The translations under genes and the position numbers were made by a program. A model generated the notes under the pieces. It searched no databases. It had not been told where the DNA came from and saw nothing but the letters and a program-made list of their open reading frames with translations. A stretch of DNA of 64,000 nt, taken from Streptomyces sp. H27-H5 (lineage in GTDB: Bacteria; Actinomycetota; Actinomycetes; Streptomycetales; Streptomycetaceae). The stretch is taken from the NCBI RefSeq assembly GCF_026627505.1, contig NZ_JAPNLK010000036.1, forward strand, positions 1-64,000, written 5' to 3'. Shown here piece after piece: positions 51,632 through 60,144 of the stretch (the first letter of the stretch is position 1; every line of letters starts with the position of its first letter).

Positions 51632-53392
51632 TCAGTCCCGGGGGGCGGGCGGCGGGGACTGCGCCGTGGGAGCGGCGGCCCAGCGCAGGGCGAACCACAG
51701 TTCCATCCGTACGTCCGCGTCGTCCGGGTCCCGCTCCAACAGGGCCGCGCAGCGGGCGATGCGCTGACGGACCGTGTTGCGGTGCACGCCCAGGGCGGCC
51801 GCGGTCCGGTCCCAGCTGCCGTGATGGGCCAGCCAGCCGCGCAGGGTCTCCCGCAGCACGGGGCTCAACGGTGCCAGCACCGCCTCGGCGTGTGCGCGGG
51901 CCTCGGGTTCGCCCACCAGCCCGGCCACCCCGGTGTCCGCGTGCCGGGCCAGGGGCGCGCGGGCGCTCTCGGCGCGCTGGAGGGCGCGGGCGGCCTGCGC
52001 GTCGGCGGCGGCCAGCGCTGCGGGGTCGGCCGGCGCGGGCGAGCTCACGCCGAGCCGCCAGCCCGGCCGGGGGCCGGGCTCGCGCGGGGTGAGGAGGCGT
52101 ACGAGGGTGCCCTCGGCGGCGTACAGCGGGGTGCCGAGCGCCGCGGCCAGGGCGGCGGGGTCGCCGCCGCCCCGGGCGTGCACCGCCGTCCACGGCCCGG
52201 GCCCGAGTGTCTGCGCGGGGGTGGCGCCGAGCAACAGCCGGGTGAGGGCGGCCGCCTCGCCGGACCCGCCGGGCCGGTCGGCGGTGAGCAGGGTCAGCAG
52301 CACGGCGGCGATCGAGGCGATCGTCTGGTCGCCCGGGGCGCGCAGCGGGGTCGCCAGGGCGAGCACCGGCCCGGGGGGAGCGGAGGCGGTCGGGGTGGCC
52401 TGCGGGGCGGTCTGTGGGGCGCCCTGCGGGGCGGGCGAGCCGGCGTCGGCGGGCGCCGGCGGGGCGCCGGTCCCGGTGCCTGTGCCCGCTCCTGTCCCCG
52501 TTCCCGTGCCCGTCGTCCCCGTTCCCGTGCCGGCGCCGGGCCCCGTGCCCGCGCCGATGCCCGTGCCCGTCGGGTCGGTGGAGGCGCCGGTCGGGCGGCG
52601 CCCCAGGGCGTACACCGACAGGTGCCAGCCCGCCGCCTGGTCGGTGGCGGTGGCCGGGCCGGGCGCGCCCACGTGGCGGGCCAGGGCCGCCAACGCCTCC
52701 CGGGCCCGCTCGGGGACCGGCCGTCCGGCGGAGCGGTCCGGCGCGCCCGGGGTGACCAGGGCCGCGTGCCCGGACAGGGCGGTGGCCAGCCTGGCCAGCA
52801 CCGCCGGGACCGGGTCGGGGCGCGCCGCCGCGGCCGCCAGGGACTGCTGGGCCTCGGCGACCCGGCGCACCTCGGCCGTACGGGCCTGCGCCATCAGCCG
52901 CCAGACGGTACGGGCCACGGCCGTGAAGGGGGTGCCCGGCGGAACCTCCACGAGCGGCAGCCCCAGCGCGACGCAGGCGTCCGTCAGCTCCCGCGGCACC
53001 GTCCCGTGGACGGGGGTGACACCGAAGCCGAGCGCGGCCACCCCGGCCCGTACGAGCCGCTCGACGTACCGGAGCGCAGTCGCCGCGCCCCGGTCCGCCC
53101 CCGCCCCCGCCCCCGCGCCCGGCCCGTCGTCCCGGGCCAGCCAGGCGCCCGCCGTCAGCAGCAGTTCCCCGCCGAGCAGGTACGGGGACGGGTCCGGCAT
53201 CTCCGAGGCGTGGACGGCGTGCACGGAGGCCGCGGGGGTGGCGGGGGTGGCGGGGGCCGAGAGGGTTGCGGGGGCCGTTGCCCCGCCGCCGCCCGGTGCG
53301 AGCGTGCGCAGCCCCAGCTCCCGGTCCGCGAGCAGGGCCCCCAGCTCCACGCCGGGGGTGGGCGGCTGCTGCTCCTGCGCCGGGCGTGGCAT
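51632..53392 (-). CDS. PucR-family transcriptional regulator with Gly-Thr linker
   Basis: A 586-residue regulator. The N-terminal PucR domain (about 15-165; ELGALLADRELGLRTL, YLLGGELLLTAGAWL) leads to a middle region, and the C-terminal HTH (LRGWLAHHGSWDRTAAALGVHRNTVRQRIARC) is of HTH_30 type. A low-complexity stretch of repeated Gly-Thr/Gly-Ala pairs (about residues 275-308) interrupts the middle domain. The start ATG 53392 has GGAG 6 bases upstream. Divergent from the agmatinase-like and ThDP genes, which it probably controls in response to a nitrogen compound. Confidence 0.85.
   Translation of the reverse strand: MPRPAQEQQPPTPGVELGALLADRELGLRTLAPGGGGATAPATLSAPATPATPAASVHAVHASEMPDPSPYLLGGELLLTAGAWLARDDGPGAGAGAGADRGAATALRYVERLVRAGVAALGFGVTPVHGTVPRELTDACVALGLPLVEVPPGTPFTAVARTVWRLMAQARTAEVRRVAEAQQSLAAAAARPDPVPAVLARLATALSGHAALVTPGAPDRSAGRPVPERAREALAALARHVGAPGPATATDQAAGWHLSVYALGRRPTGASTDPTGTGIGAGTGPGAGTGTGTTGTGTGTGAGTGTGTGAPPAPADAGSPAPQGAPQTAPQATPTASAPPGPVLALATPLRAPGDQTIASIAAVLLTLLTADRPGGSGEAAALTRLLLGATPAQTLGPGPWTAVHARGGGDPAALAAALGTPLYAAEGTLVRLLTPREPGPRPGWRLGVSSPAPADPAALAAADAQAARALQRAESARAPLARHADTGVAGLVGEPEARAHAEAVLAPLSPVLRETLRGWLAHHGSWDRTAAALGVHRNTVRQRIARCAALLERDPDDADVRMELWFALRWAAAPTAQSPPPAPRD
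52471..52570. repeat. Short tandem repeats encoding the Gly-Thr linker
   Basis: Plus-strand copies of CCCGTGCC/CCCGTTCC/CCTGTGCC in about 6-base periodicity. On the minus strand they encode GT, GA or GP dipeptides in the PucR-type protein. Hexamer periodicity keeps the frame when copies are gained or lost. Confidence 0.75.
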
Positions 53393-53504
53393 GGATACTC
53401 CGTACAGATCACGGGGACTGGATGGATGAAACGTACACTTCGTGCCCCCGGGATGTCCGTTTACGCTCGAAGGACCGCACACCCCCTCCGGAAGGCACCC
53501 CCTG

Positions 53505-54467
53505 ATGAGCACGCAGCCGCGCGGACCCGTCGACTCCTCCCGCATCCCGCGCTACGCGGGCCCCGCGACCTTCGCCCGGCTGCCCCGCCTCGACGAGGTC
53601 GGCTCGGCCGACGTGGCCGTCGTCGGCGTGCCCTTCGACTCCGGTGTCTCCTACCGCCCGGGCGCCCGCTTCGGCGGCAACGCCATCCGCGAGGCCTCGC
53701 GCCTGCTGCGCCCGTACAACCCGGCGCAGGACGCCTCCCCGTTCGCGCTCGCCCAGGTAGCCGACGCCGGCGACATCGCCGTGAACCCCTTCAACATCAA
53801 CGAGGCCATCGAGACGGTCGAGGCCGCCGCCGACGAGCTGCTCGGCGCCGGCTCCCGCCTGATGACCCTCGGCGGCGACCACACCATTGCCCTCCCGCTG
53901 CTCCGCTCGGTCGCCAAGAAGCACGGCCCGGTCGCGCTCCTCCACTTCGACGCGCACCTCGACACCTGGGACACCTACTTCGGCGCCGAGTACACGCACG
54001 GCACCCCGTTCCGCCGTGCCGTCGAGGAGGGCATCCTCGACACCGAGGCGCTCTCGCACGTCGGTACCCGCGGCCCGCTGTACGGCAAGCAGGACCTGAC
54101 CGACGACGCCAAGATGGGCTTCGGCATCGTGACCTCCGCCGACGTCTACCGGCGCGGCGCCGACGAGGTCGCCGACCAGCTCCGCCAGCGCATCGGGGAC
54201 CGCCCGCTGTACATCTCCATCGACATCGACGTGCTGGACCCGGCGCACGCCCCCGGCACCGGCACCCCGGAGGCGGGCGGCATGACCTCCCGCGAGCTGC
54301 TGGAGATCATCCGCGGACTGTCCTCCTGCAACCTCGTTTCCGCCGACGTGGTCGAGGTCGCCCCGGCGTACGATCACGCCGAGATCACCTCGGTCGCGGC
54401 CTCGCACACCGCGTACGAGCTGACGACGATCATGTCGCGACAGATCGCGCAGGCGAAGGGCAAGTAA
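53505..54467 (+). CDS. speB: Agmatinase/guanidinobutyrase-type ureohydrolase
   Basis: A 320-residue Mn2+ hydrolase that removes urea from a guanidino substrate. All metal motifs are present: GGDHTI, HFDAHLDTWDTY, SIDIDVLDPAHAPGTGTPE. PGARFGGNAIREASR is also typical. The start ATG 53505. Linked by a 5-bp gap to a ThDP enzyme and divergent from a PucR-type regulator. Agmatine, 4-guanidinobutyrate or another guanidino acid are all possible; the symbol reflects family, not proof of substrate. Confidence 0.85.
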   Translation: MSTQPRGPVDSSRIPRYAGPATFARLPRLDEVGSADVAVVGVPFDSGVSYRPGARFGGNAIREASRLLRPYNPAQDASPFALAQVADAGDIAVNPFNINEAIETVEAAADELLGAGSRLMTLGGDHTIALPLLRSVAKKHGPVALLHFDAHLDTWDTYFGAEYTHGTPFRRAVEEGILDTEALSHVGTRGPLYGKQDLTDDAKMGFGIVTSADVYRRGADEVADQLRQRIGDRPLYISIDIDVLDPAHAPGTGTPEAGGMTSRELLEIIRGLSSCNLVSADVVEVAPAYDHAEITSVAASHTAYELTTIMSRQIAQAKGK

Positions 54468-54472
54468 GCGAA

Positions 54473-56158
54473 GTGACGCACGACCACGACCTGGTACTCC
54501 GCCCCACCGAAGCCCAGAAGGCGGCGGCCCTCGCGCCGCCCCCGGGGCGGACGGGCGGGGACCTGGTCGTGGAGACGCTGCGTTCGCTCGGCGCCACCAC
54601 CGTGTTCGGGCTGCCGGGGCAGCACGCCCTGGCCGTGTTCGACGCGGTGGGGCGGTCCGATCTGCGGCTGGTCGGGCTGCGGGTCGAGAACAACGCGGCC
54701 TTCGCCGCCGACGCGTACGGCCGGCTCACCGGCGAGGCCGTCCCGCTGCTGCTGTCCACCGGCCCGGGCGCGCTGACCGCCCTGCCCGCCCTCGCGGAGG
54801 CCGCGGCCGCCTCCGCCCCCGTACTGGCCATCTCCTCCCAGGTCCCGACCGCGGGCCTCGGCGGGGGTCGGCGCGGGCACCTGCACGAACTGCGGGACCA
54901 GGCCGCGTCGTTCCGCGAGGTCGTGAAGTCCGTCCACATCGCCCGCACCCCCTCCCAGATCCCCTCGGTCGTCGCCGAGGCCTGGGAGTCGGCGCTCACC
55001 GCCCCGCACGGGCCCGTCTGGGTGGAGATCCCGGAGGACGTATTGTGCGCCGAGACCCTGATCCCGCAGGTCACGGGCGTGGACGCGACCCCGCACGAGC
55101 TCGCCCCGCGCCCGGAGCTCACCGCCGTGGCCGCGCACTGGCTGGAGAACGCCGAACGCCCGGTGATCATCGCGGGCGGCGGGGTCGTGCGCTCCGACGC
55201 GGCCGGCAAGCTCAAGCAGCTCGCGGAACGCCTGAACGCCCCGGTCGTCACCACCTTCGGCGGCAAGGGCGCCTTCCCGTGGACGCACCCGCTGTCCCTC
55301 CAGTCCTGGCTGGAGGACCGCCACATGACGGACTTCCTGGAGGACGCGGACGTCCTGCTCGTCGTGGGCTCGGGGCTCGGCGAACTCTCCTCGAACCACC
55401 ACACCTTCTTCCCCGAGGGCCGGGTCGTCCAGATCGAGGCGGACCTCGGGAAACTGGAGTCCAACCACGCGGGCCTGGGCATCCACGCCGACGCCCGCCT
55501 CGCCCTCCAAGCCCTCCTGGAGACGGTGTCCGAGCGCCCGGACCCGACGGCGCCCGAGCGCGTGCGCCTGGTCCTGTCCGCCATCGCGGCCCGACTCGCG
55601 GAGCAGGACCTGACCCTGGAACAGCGGCTCCTGACGTCGATCCGGGCCGCCCTGCCCGCCCGTTCCCCGTCCTTCTGGGACATGACGATCCTGTCCTACT
55701 GGGCCTGGTCCGCCTTCGACGCCAAGCACCCCAACACCATGCATTCCGCCCAGGGCGCGGGCGGCCTCGGCTACGCCTTCCCGGCGGCCCTCGGCGCCTG
55801 CGTCGCGGAACCGGGCACCCCGGTCCTGGCCGTCTCGGGCGACGGCGGCGCGATGTACTCGCTCGCGGAGCTGGCCACCGCCAGGCAGCACGACCTCGAC
55901 GTCACCTGGCTGATCGTGGACGACGGCGGCTACGGCATCCTGCGCGAGTACATGACCTCCGCGTTCGAAGGTCGCTCGACGGGTACCGAACTCACCCGCC
56001 CCGACTTCGTCGCCCTCGCCGCCTCCTTCGGCGTCCCGGCGGCCACCACCAGCCCGGAGACCCTCCGCGAGGACCTCGCCACGTCCCTCGCCACCCCGGG
56101 CCCGTCCGTCCTGGTCCTCCCGACGGCCCTGCGGATGTTCGCCCCGACCCACCTCTAG
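54473..56158 (+). CDS. ThDP-dependent enzyme of the acetolactate-synthase fold
   Basis: A 561-residue enzyme with Pyr (about 25-185), central (195-320) and PP (350-545) domains. RVENNAAFAADAYGRLTG carries the catalytic Glu and GDGGAMYSLAELATARQ the Mg-ThDP GDG motif. The usual NN at the end of that motif reads DDGG (VDDGGYGILREY), an atypical Mg site. It is not a housekeeping IlvB. GTG 54473 is 5 bp after speB, so it is co-translated. Probably decarboxylates or oxidises the keto acid formed after ureohydrolase and transaminase steps (inference). Confidence 0.82.
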   Translation: MTHDHDLVLRPTEAQKAAALAPPPGRTGGDLVVETLRSLGATTVFGLPGQHALAVFDAVGRSDLRLVGLRVENNAAFAADAYGRLTGEAVPLLLSTGPGALTALPALAEAAAASAPVLAISSQVPTAGLGGGRRGHLHELRDQAASFREVVKSVHIARTPSQIPSVVAEAWESALTAPHGPVWVEIPEDVLCAETLIPQVTGVDATPHELAPRPELTAVAAHWLENAERPVIIAGGGVVRSDAAGKLKQLAERLNAPVVTTFGGKGAFPWTHPLSLQSWLEDRHMTDFLEDADVLLVVGSGLGELSSNHHTFFPEGRVVQIEADLGKLESNHAGLGIHADARLALQALLETVSERPDPTAPERVRLVLSAIAARLAEQDLTLEQRLLTSIRAALPARSPSFWDMTILSYWAWSAFDAKHPNTMHSAQGAGGLGYAFPAALGACVAEPGTPVLAVSGDGGAMYSLAELATARQHDLDVTWLIVDDGGYGILREYMTSAFEGRSTGTELTRPDFVALAASFGVPAATTSPETLREDLATSLATPGPSVLVLPTALRMFAPTHL

Positions 56159-56180
56159 GGCCTCAGGGCCTGTCTTTCGG

Positions 56181-56298
56181 CACGCTTCGTACACGCTTCG
56201 TGCACGGGTTCCCCACGCTTCTTCCGCCCTGTGGGGGCCCCTCGTGGCGGCTCGGTAGGCTGCCCGTGATCCCACACGCAGGGGATCCCACACGCAGG
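56181..56298. repeat. Direct repeats upstream of the WXG cassette
   Basis: CACGCTTCGT occurs at 56181-56190 and 56192-56201, with a variant CACGCTTCTT at 56214-56223. GATCCCACACGCAGG is tandemly repeated at 56268-56282 and 56284-56298, just before the first gene of the cassette. They may be regulator sites or simple duplications. Confidence 0.7.
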
Positions 56299-56332
56299 CC
56301 CGGGGGCCGAGTCGGAACACGCGGGGGGAACA

Positions 56333-56770
56333 GTGTCGTTCGAGCAGGAGCGGAACGGTGACGGGCAGGGCGCGCCCGAAGGACCGTCCCCGAGGATGCG
56401 GCTGAACCAACTCGCCGCCGATCCCGGCGGATCCACCACGCCCGGGATCCCCGGCACCCTCGCCACGGCCCCTCCCGCGAAGAAGAAGGCGGCCAACACC
56501 ATCGAGAACGTCCTGCAGCCCGGTACGAAGAAGGCGGCGGACGCGGCCGACGAACCGACGAAGACCGCCGTCAAGGCCTTCACCGGCTGGGACACGGCGG
56601 CGGGCCTGACGAAGGCGCACGCGCACTGGGACGACCAGGTGAAACGCCTGATGGCCAGGCTCAATTCGGAGAAGACCGCGCTGCGCGGGGCCTCGAACCT
56701 GTTCACCGGCAACGATCAGCTGACGGGCCGCAGCTTCCAGCCGGGGCAGTCCAAGGTCGCGGGACTGTAG
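56333..56770 (+). CDS. Small protein partner of the WXG-like protein
   Basis: A 145-residue soluble protein. The Lys/Ala/Pro-rich first half (PPAKKKAANTIENVLQPGTKKAADAADEP) is followed by a helical second half (AHAHWDDQVKRLMARLNSEKTALRGASNLFTGNDQLTG). The length, helical pattern and position 10 bp before a WXG protein suggest an ESAT-6/CFP-10-like or chaperone partner of type VII substrates, although no WXG is present. The start GTG 56333 follows GGGGGGA. Confidence 0.7.
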   Translation: MSFEQERNGDGQGAPEGPSPRMRLNQLAADPGGSTTPGIPGTLATAPPAKKKAANTIENVLQPGTKKAADAADEPTKTAVKAFTGWDTAAGLTKAHAHWDDQVKRLMARLNSEKTALRGASNLFTGNDQLTGRSFQPGQSKVAGL

Positions 56771-56780
56771 GGGAGACGGC

Positions 56781-58931
56781 ATGCCGAGCTATTCCGAGAT
56801 CGTACAGACGGACCTCTCCGCACTGACCACGGCCGCCGACGGCTGGAAGGCCATGGCGACCCAGTTCAAGACCATGGAGGACGTCTACAAGGACGAGGTC
56901 CAGAGCGTGTCCGCCGGCAACGGCTGGATGGGCTCCAGCGCGCAGACCGCCGCCACCAACGCGGGCATGACGCGAGGGGAGTTCGCCTCCGCGCAGAAGG
57001 AGGCGCTGGCCATGGAGTCACTGCTCCGTGACGCGCACACCCGGTTCACGGACCTCAAGGGCCGGGTGAAGTCCGCCGTGGCGGACGCCGAGGCCGCGGG
57101 CATGAAGGTCTCCGACCAGGGCATCGCGAGCTACGACTTCGCCAAGGTCTCCGGGGACACGGCGAAGGCCATCCGGCACGACCCGGACCTTCCCGAGGTC
57201 GAGCGGTCCTGGACGCGCCGGATCGGGGACGCGGTCAAGGCGGTCACCGAGTTCGACGCCGACGTCAAGACCGCCCTGCTCAACGCGTCGGGAGCCGACG
57301 GGACCGCCATGTTCGGCTTCAACTCCAAGCCGGTCGGCGACGTCGAGGCCGTGGAGGCCCTCGCGCTCACCTCGAAGGTCCGCGACGGCAAGGCCTCGCC
57401 GGAGGAACTGCGGCACTACAACGAGATCCTCAAGCAGAACGGCGACGACAAGCACTTCAGCGAGGCGTACCTGCACGCCCTCGGCGCGAAGGACACCCTG
57501 GACCTCGCCGACCGGATGAACCTGGCGGCCAACGACCGCGGGGCGTCCGCGGCCGACAAGAAGCTCTACGAGTCGATCAACGCCGGCCTCGCCTCGACGG
57601 TCGCCTCCGGCACGAAGGACCCCGGGAGCTACGCCTACAAGCCGTTCGTCGACGGGCTCAAGGAGCAGGGCCCCGAGCTGGTGGGCAAGGGCCTGCCGAC
57701 GCATGGATACCAGGCGCTGGTCACCCTCATGGCGAACGGCGACGGCTACGGGAAGCAGTTCCTCAACGACCTCGGCGACGGCATGATCGAGGCCGAGAAG
57801 TCGAAGCCGCACATGTACGACCACGCCTACGACCCGAAGCGCCCGAACCTGGTCTCCGACCCGTTGGACGGCCTGCTGGGCATCATGGCCAAGGACCCGG
57901 ACTCGGCGACGTACTTCCTCGACCCCGACGCGGCCGGCAACAAGAACGAGCACCTGAAGTACCTGCTCAAGGACCGCGACATGCCGGACCCCTGGATCGC
58001 GACCGCCGTCGGCCCGCCGATGGAGATGCACGGCGACAAGACGGCAGGCCTCGGCGCAGCCATCCAGGCGGCGGCCACGGGTCACGTCGACGGCGAGAAG
58101 CTGGGCCCGCCCGGCCCCCACACCGAGGGCCAGGCCCGCGTCATGCACAACGCCATCCGCCTCCTCGACGGGGGCATGGAAGGTGACGAGTTCCCGGAGC
58201 ACCTGGAAGGCCTGCGCCAACCGATGGGGAAGGCGCTGGTCGACTACGTCGCCGACACCCACGAGATCCTCGGCGGGAAGAACTCCGACCTGGGCATGGT
58301 CAGCGGCAGCGACTCGATCCACGGGTCGGGTGACAAGGCCCAGATCGCAGTCGGCCAGGGCAGCCTGATCCGGGTGATGCGCGGCATTTCGGATGACGGC
58401 GCGTCCTATGGCCTGATGGTTCAGGCGGAGCGGGTCTACTCGGCAGAGCAGCTCGCTATGGCCGCCCCGTACAAGGCCGACTCCCCGCATGCGGTCAGCG
58501 CTGATTGGGACAACCGTGCACACGACGTCGGGGTGGCAACCGGAGCCCTCAACGGCATCGGGGCCGACGTCTACAAGGACAAGGAAGACGACAAGGGCGA
58601 GTGGGCGGAGGGCACGTCCGAGTACACGGCTGCCACCGTGAACGGACTCATCGGAGAGATTCCCGTCGTGAGCACGATCGGAGGCTCGCTGATCGACGCG
58701 GCCAAGTACGACTGGGTCCAAGGCGTCAAGGATGCGGCCGAGGAGCAGAGCAAGCAGGAGTCCAGTACCAACTACGCGGGGGGCATGGAGGGGACCAACA
58801 AGTTGTTCGACGTATGGAGAGAGCAGAGGCAGATCGACGCGGACGACCCGGCGGCCGAACACGCCCAGAACGAAGCGGGCAACGCCTACTCGGCCGGACG
58901 GGAGGCCGCCCGTGCGCACCTCCGGCCCTGA
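56781..58931 (+). CDS. WXG/LXG-like large protein, candidate type VII substrate
   Basis: A 716-residue protein. The N-terminal 110 residues are helical with GWMG (W49-x-G51) in a turn between two helices, the WXG100/LXG fold. A long middle part (about 150-530) has repeated helical modules (YHALG, DLADRMNLAANDRGASAADKKLY). From about 560 the C-terminal region has GVATGALNGIGADVYKDK and NGLIGEIPVVSTIGGSLIDAAKYDW, a segment also common before toxin tips in Streptomyces LXG proteins. No catalytic toxin motif is evident. The GC of the coding DNA falls from about 72% (row 57481) to 62-63% (rows 58381 and 58741). Confidence 0.75.
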   Translation: MPSYSEIVQTDLSALTTAADGWKAMATQFKTMEDVYKDEVQSVSAGNGWMGSSAQTAATNAGMTRGEFASAQKEALAMESLLRDAHTRFTDLKGRVKSAVADAEAAGMKVSDQGIASYDFAKVSGDTAKAIRHDPDLPEVERSWTRRIGDAVKAVTEFDADVKTALLNASGADGTAMFGFNSKPVGDVEAVEALALTSKVRDGKASPEELRHYNEILKQNGDDKHFSEAYLHALGAKDTLDLADRMNLAANDRGASAADKKLYESINAGLASTVASGTKDPGSYAYKPFVDGLKEQGPELVGKGLPTHGYQALVTLMANGDGYGKQFLNDLGDGMIEAEKSKPHMYDHAYDPKRPNLVSDPLDGLLGIMAKDPDSATYFLDPDAAGNKNEHLKYLLKDRDMPDPWIATAVGPPMEMHGDKTAGLGAAIQAAATGHVDGEKLGPPGPHTEGQARVMHNAIRLLDGGMEGDEFPEHLEGLRQPMGKALVDYVADTHEILGGKNSDLGMVSGSDSIHGSGDKAQIAVGQGSLIRVMRGISDDGASYGLMVQAERVYSAEQLAMAAPYKADSPHAVSADWDNRAHDVGVATGALNGIGADVYKDKEDDKGEWAEGTSEYTAATVNGLIGEIPVVSTIGGSLIDAAKYDWVQGVKDAAEEQSKQESSTNYAGGMEGTNKLFDVWREQRQIDADDPAAEHAQNEAGNAYSAGREAARAHLRP

Positions 58932-59580
58932 TGTGCTCACAGCCCTCGTACGGTCGACGACCACGCTCGTCTGTGTGCTGATGCTGGCATCGTGCACTTC
59001 GGGCGGCTCCGGGGCGGAGGCCGCGAACCCCTGCGGGATCAGCCCGTCTTCGGAGGAGGCGGCGCTTGTGCGCGAAGTCCTCGGGGCGGAGGACTTCGCG
59101 ACGAAGACCTATGGCGACACGAACCTCTTGGTGGGCAAGATGGAGCGCGCGTTGCCGACGATTCCCCAGAGGGAGTCGTTCTACACGAACGCATGCGGGT
59201 ACAGCACGGATGGTGAGCAGAGCAAGGCCGGGGTGACCTTCCTGGCCGGGTGGTCTCTTCGGACCTCCACGCTGCCTTCCTTCCCCAAGGACGTTTCCTA
59301 CGAATTGAACGGTGCACGCGGTGTAGCGCGAAACAGTGGCTCGATGCTGCTCGTCCCGTGCGACATGCCTGGTGAACTCAATGCGCAGTCGCAGAAGGTG
59401 TGGCTCACAGCGGACACCACGTATTCGTTCAGCCCGTCCCGGCCGGACGTGGACCAGGCGACCAGAGACCAGCGGATGACCCTCGCCTACCTGATGACCC
59501 GCCGCGTCACCGAGGCCCTCGGCTGTGAGAACAAGCCCCTTGCGAAGCCCCCGGTGGTGAGGCCGCTTCCTACCCCCTGA
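58912..59580 (+). CDS. Lipoprotein overlapping the WXG gene, candidate immunity or receptor
   Basis: A 222-residue lipoprotein: signal VRSTTTLVCVLMLASC with the lipobox LASC, then GGSGAEAANPCGISPSSEEAALVREVLG. It contains three further Cys (about 47, 94, 154 and near the end), likely disulfide-bonded. The start GTG 58912 has GGAGG 7 bases upstream and overlaps the WXG gene by 20 bp. Base composition is low for the window (about 57% GC at 59281-59340). Position after a WXG/LXG protein fits an immunity protein, but this is inference. Confidence 0.75.
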   Translation: MRTSGPDVLTALVRSTTTLVCVLMLASCTSGGSGAEAANPCGISPSSEEAALVREVLGAEDFATKTYGDTNLLVGKMERALPTIPQRESFYTNACGYSTDGEQSKAGVTFLAGWSLRTSTLPSFPKDVSYELNGARGVARNSGSMLLVPCDMPGELNAQSQKVWLTADTTYSFSPSRPDVDQATRDQRMTLAYLMTRRVTEALGCENKPLAKPPVVRPLPTP

Positions 59581-59986
59581 CGGGGATCTCGGCCCATACG
59601 GACTTGCCGATTCCATGAGCCCGGGGGCACTGACCCCACCGCACCGCCAGTGCCGCCACGATGGCGAGCCCCCGGCCGCGCTCGTCCGACTCGCCGGCGG
59701 CCCGGGGCGCGAGGGTGACGGCGGGACCCGCGTCGGACACCTCCACCCGCACCACGTCGCCGTACCGCGCGAGCCGGACCCCGATGTCCCTGCCGTGCGG
59801 CGCGTGGGCGTGGCGTACGGCGTTGGTGACCAGCTCGGAGAGCAGCAGCTCGGCCGTGTCGGCCGGGCCCGGACCGACTCGCCACTCCGCAAGCCGCACC
59901 CGCAGCCGCGCCCGAGCCCGGCCCGGTGCGCGGGGGCCGCGCGGCTCGATCCAGAAGACCTCGACGATGGGAAGCAGAATCACCAC
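59570..59986 (-). CDS. HATPase_c_2 anti-sigma-factor-like serine kinase
   Basis: A 138-residue protein of the RsbW/SpoIIAB-like type. LLLSELVTNAVRHAHA is the N-box, VEVSDAGPAV the G1, and GRGLAIVAALAVRWG the G2, and the fold covers the whole protein. The first residues (MVILLPIVEVFWI) are hydrophobic. The start GTG 59986 has AGAGGTG nearby. Converges with and overlaps the lipoprotein gene by 11 bp. Divergent from the GntR gene across two palindromes, its likely operators. Confidence 0.87.
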   Translation of the reverse strand: MVILLPIVEVFWIEPRGPRAPGRARARLRVRLAEWRVGPGPADTAELLLSELVTNAVRHAHAPHGRDIGVRLARYGDVVRVEVSDAGPAVTLAPRAAGESDERGRGLAIVAALAVRWGQCPRAHGIGKSVWAEIPVRG

Positions 59987-59992
59987 GACACC

Positions 59993-60057
59993 TCTCTAGA
60001 GATACGTGCGCTCAGTGAAGCGCCCCTCACGCGCGCGCGTCAAGACGTCTCTAGAGA
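59993..60057. promoter_or_regulatory. Twin TCTCTAGAGA operators
   Basis: The perfect 10-bp palindrome TCTCTAGAGA, followed by T in both, occurs at 59993-60002 and 60048-60057, 55 bp apart (about five helical turns), between the HATPase and GntR genes. TCTAGA cores are typical of HutC/GntR operators. Confidence 0.75.
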
Positions 60058-60144
60058 TGTTCGATTCCGTCGGCCGGGTGAGCGCGCCGGCTCCTTCGAT
60101 CGGCAGGGTGCCTAGGATGATCGGAGAAGATCAGGGAGGACCGC

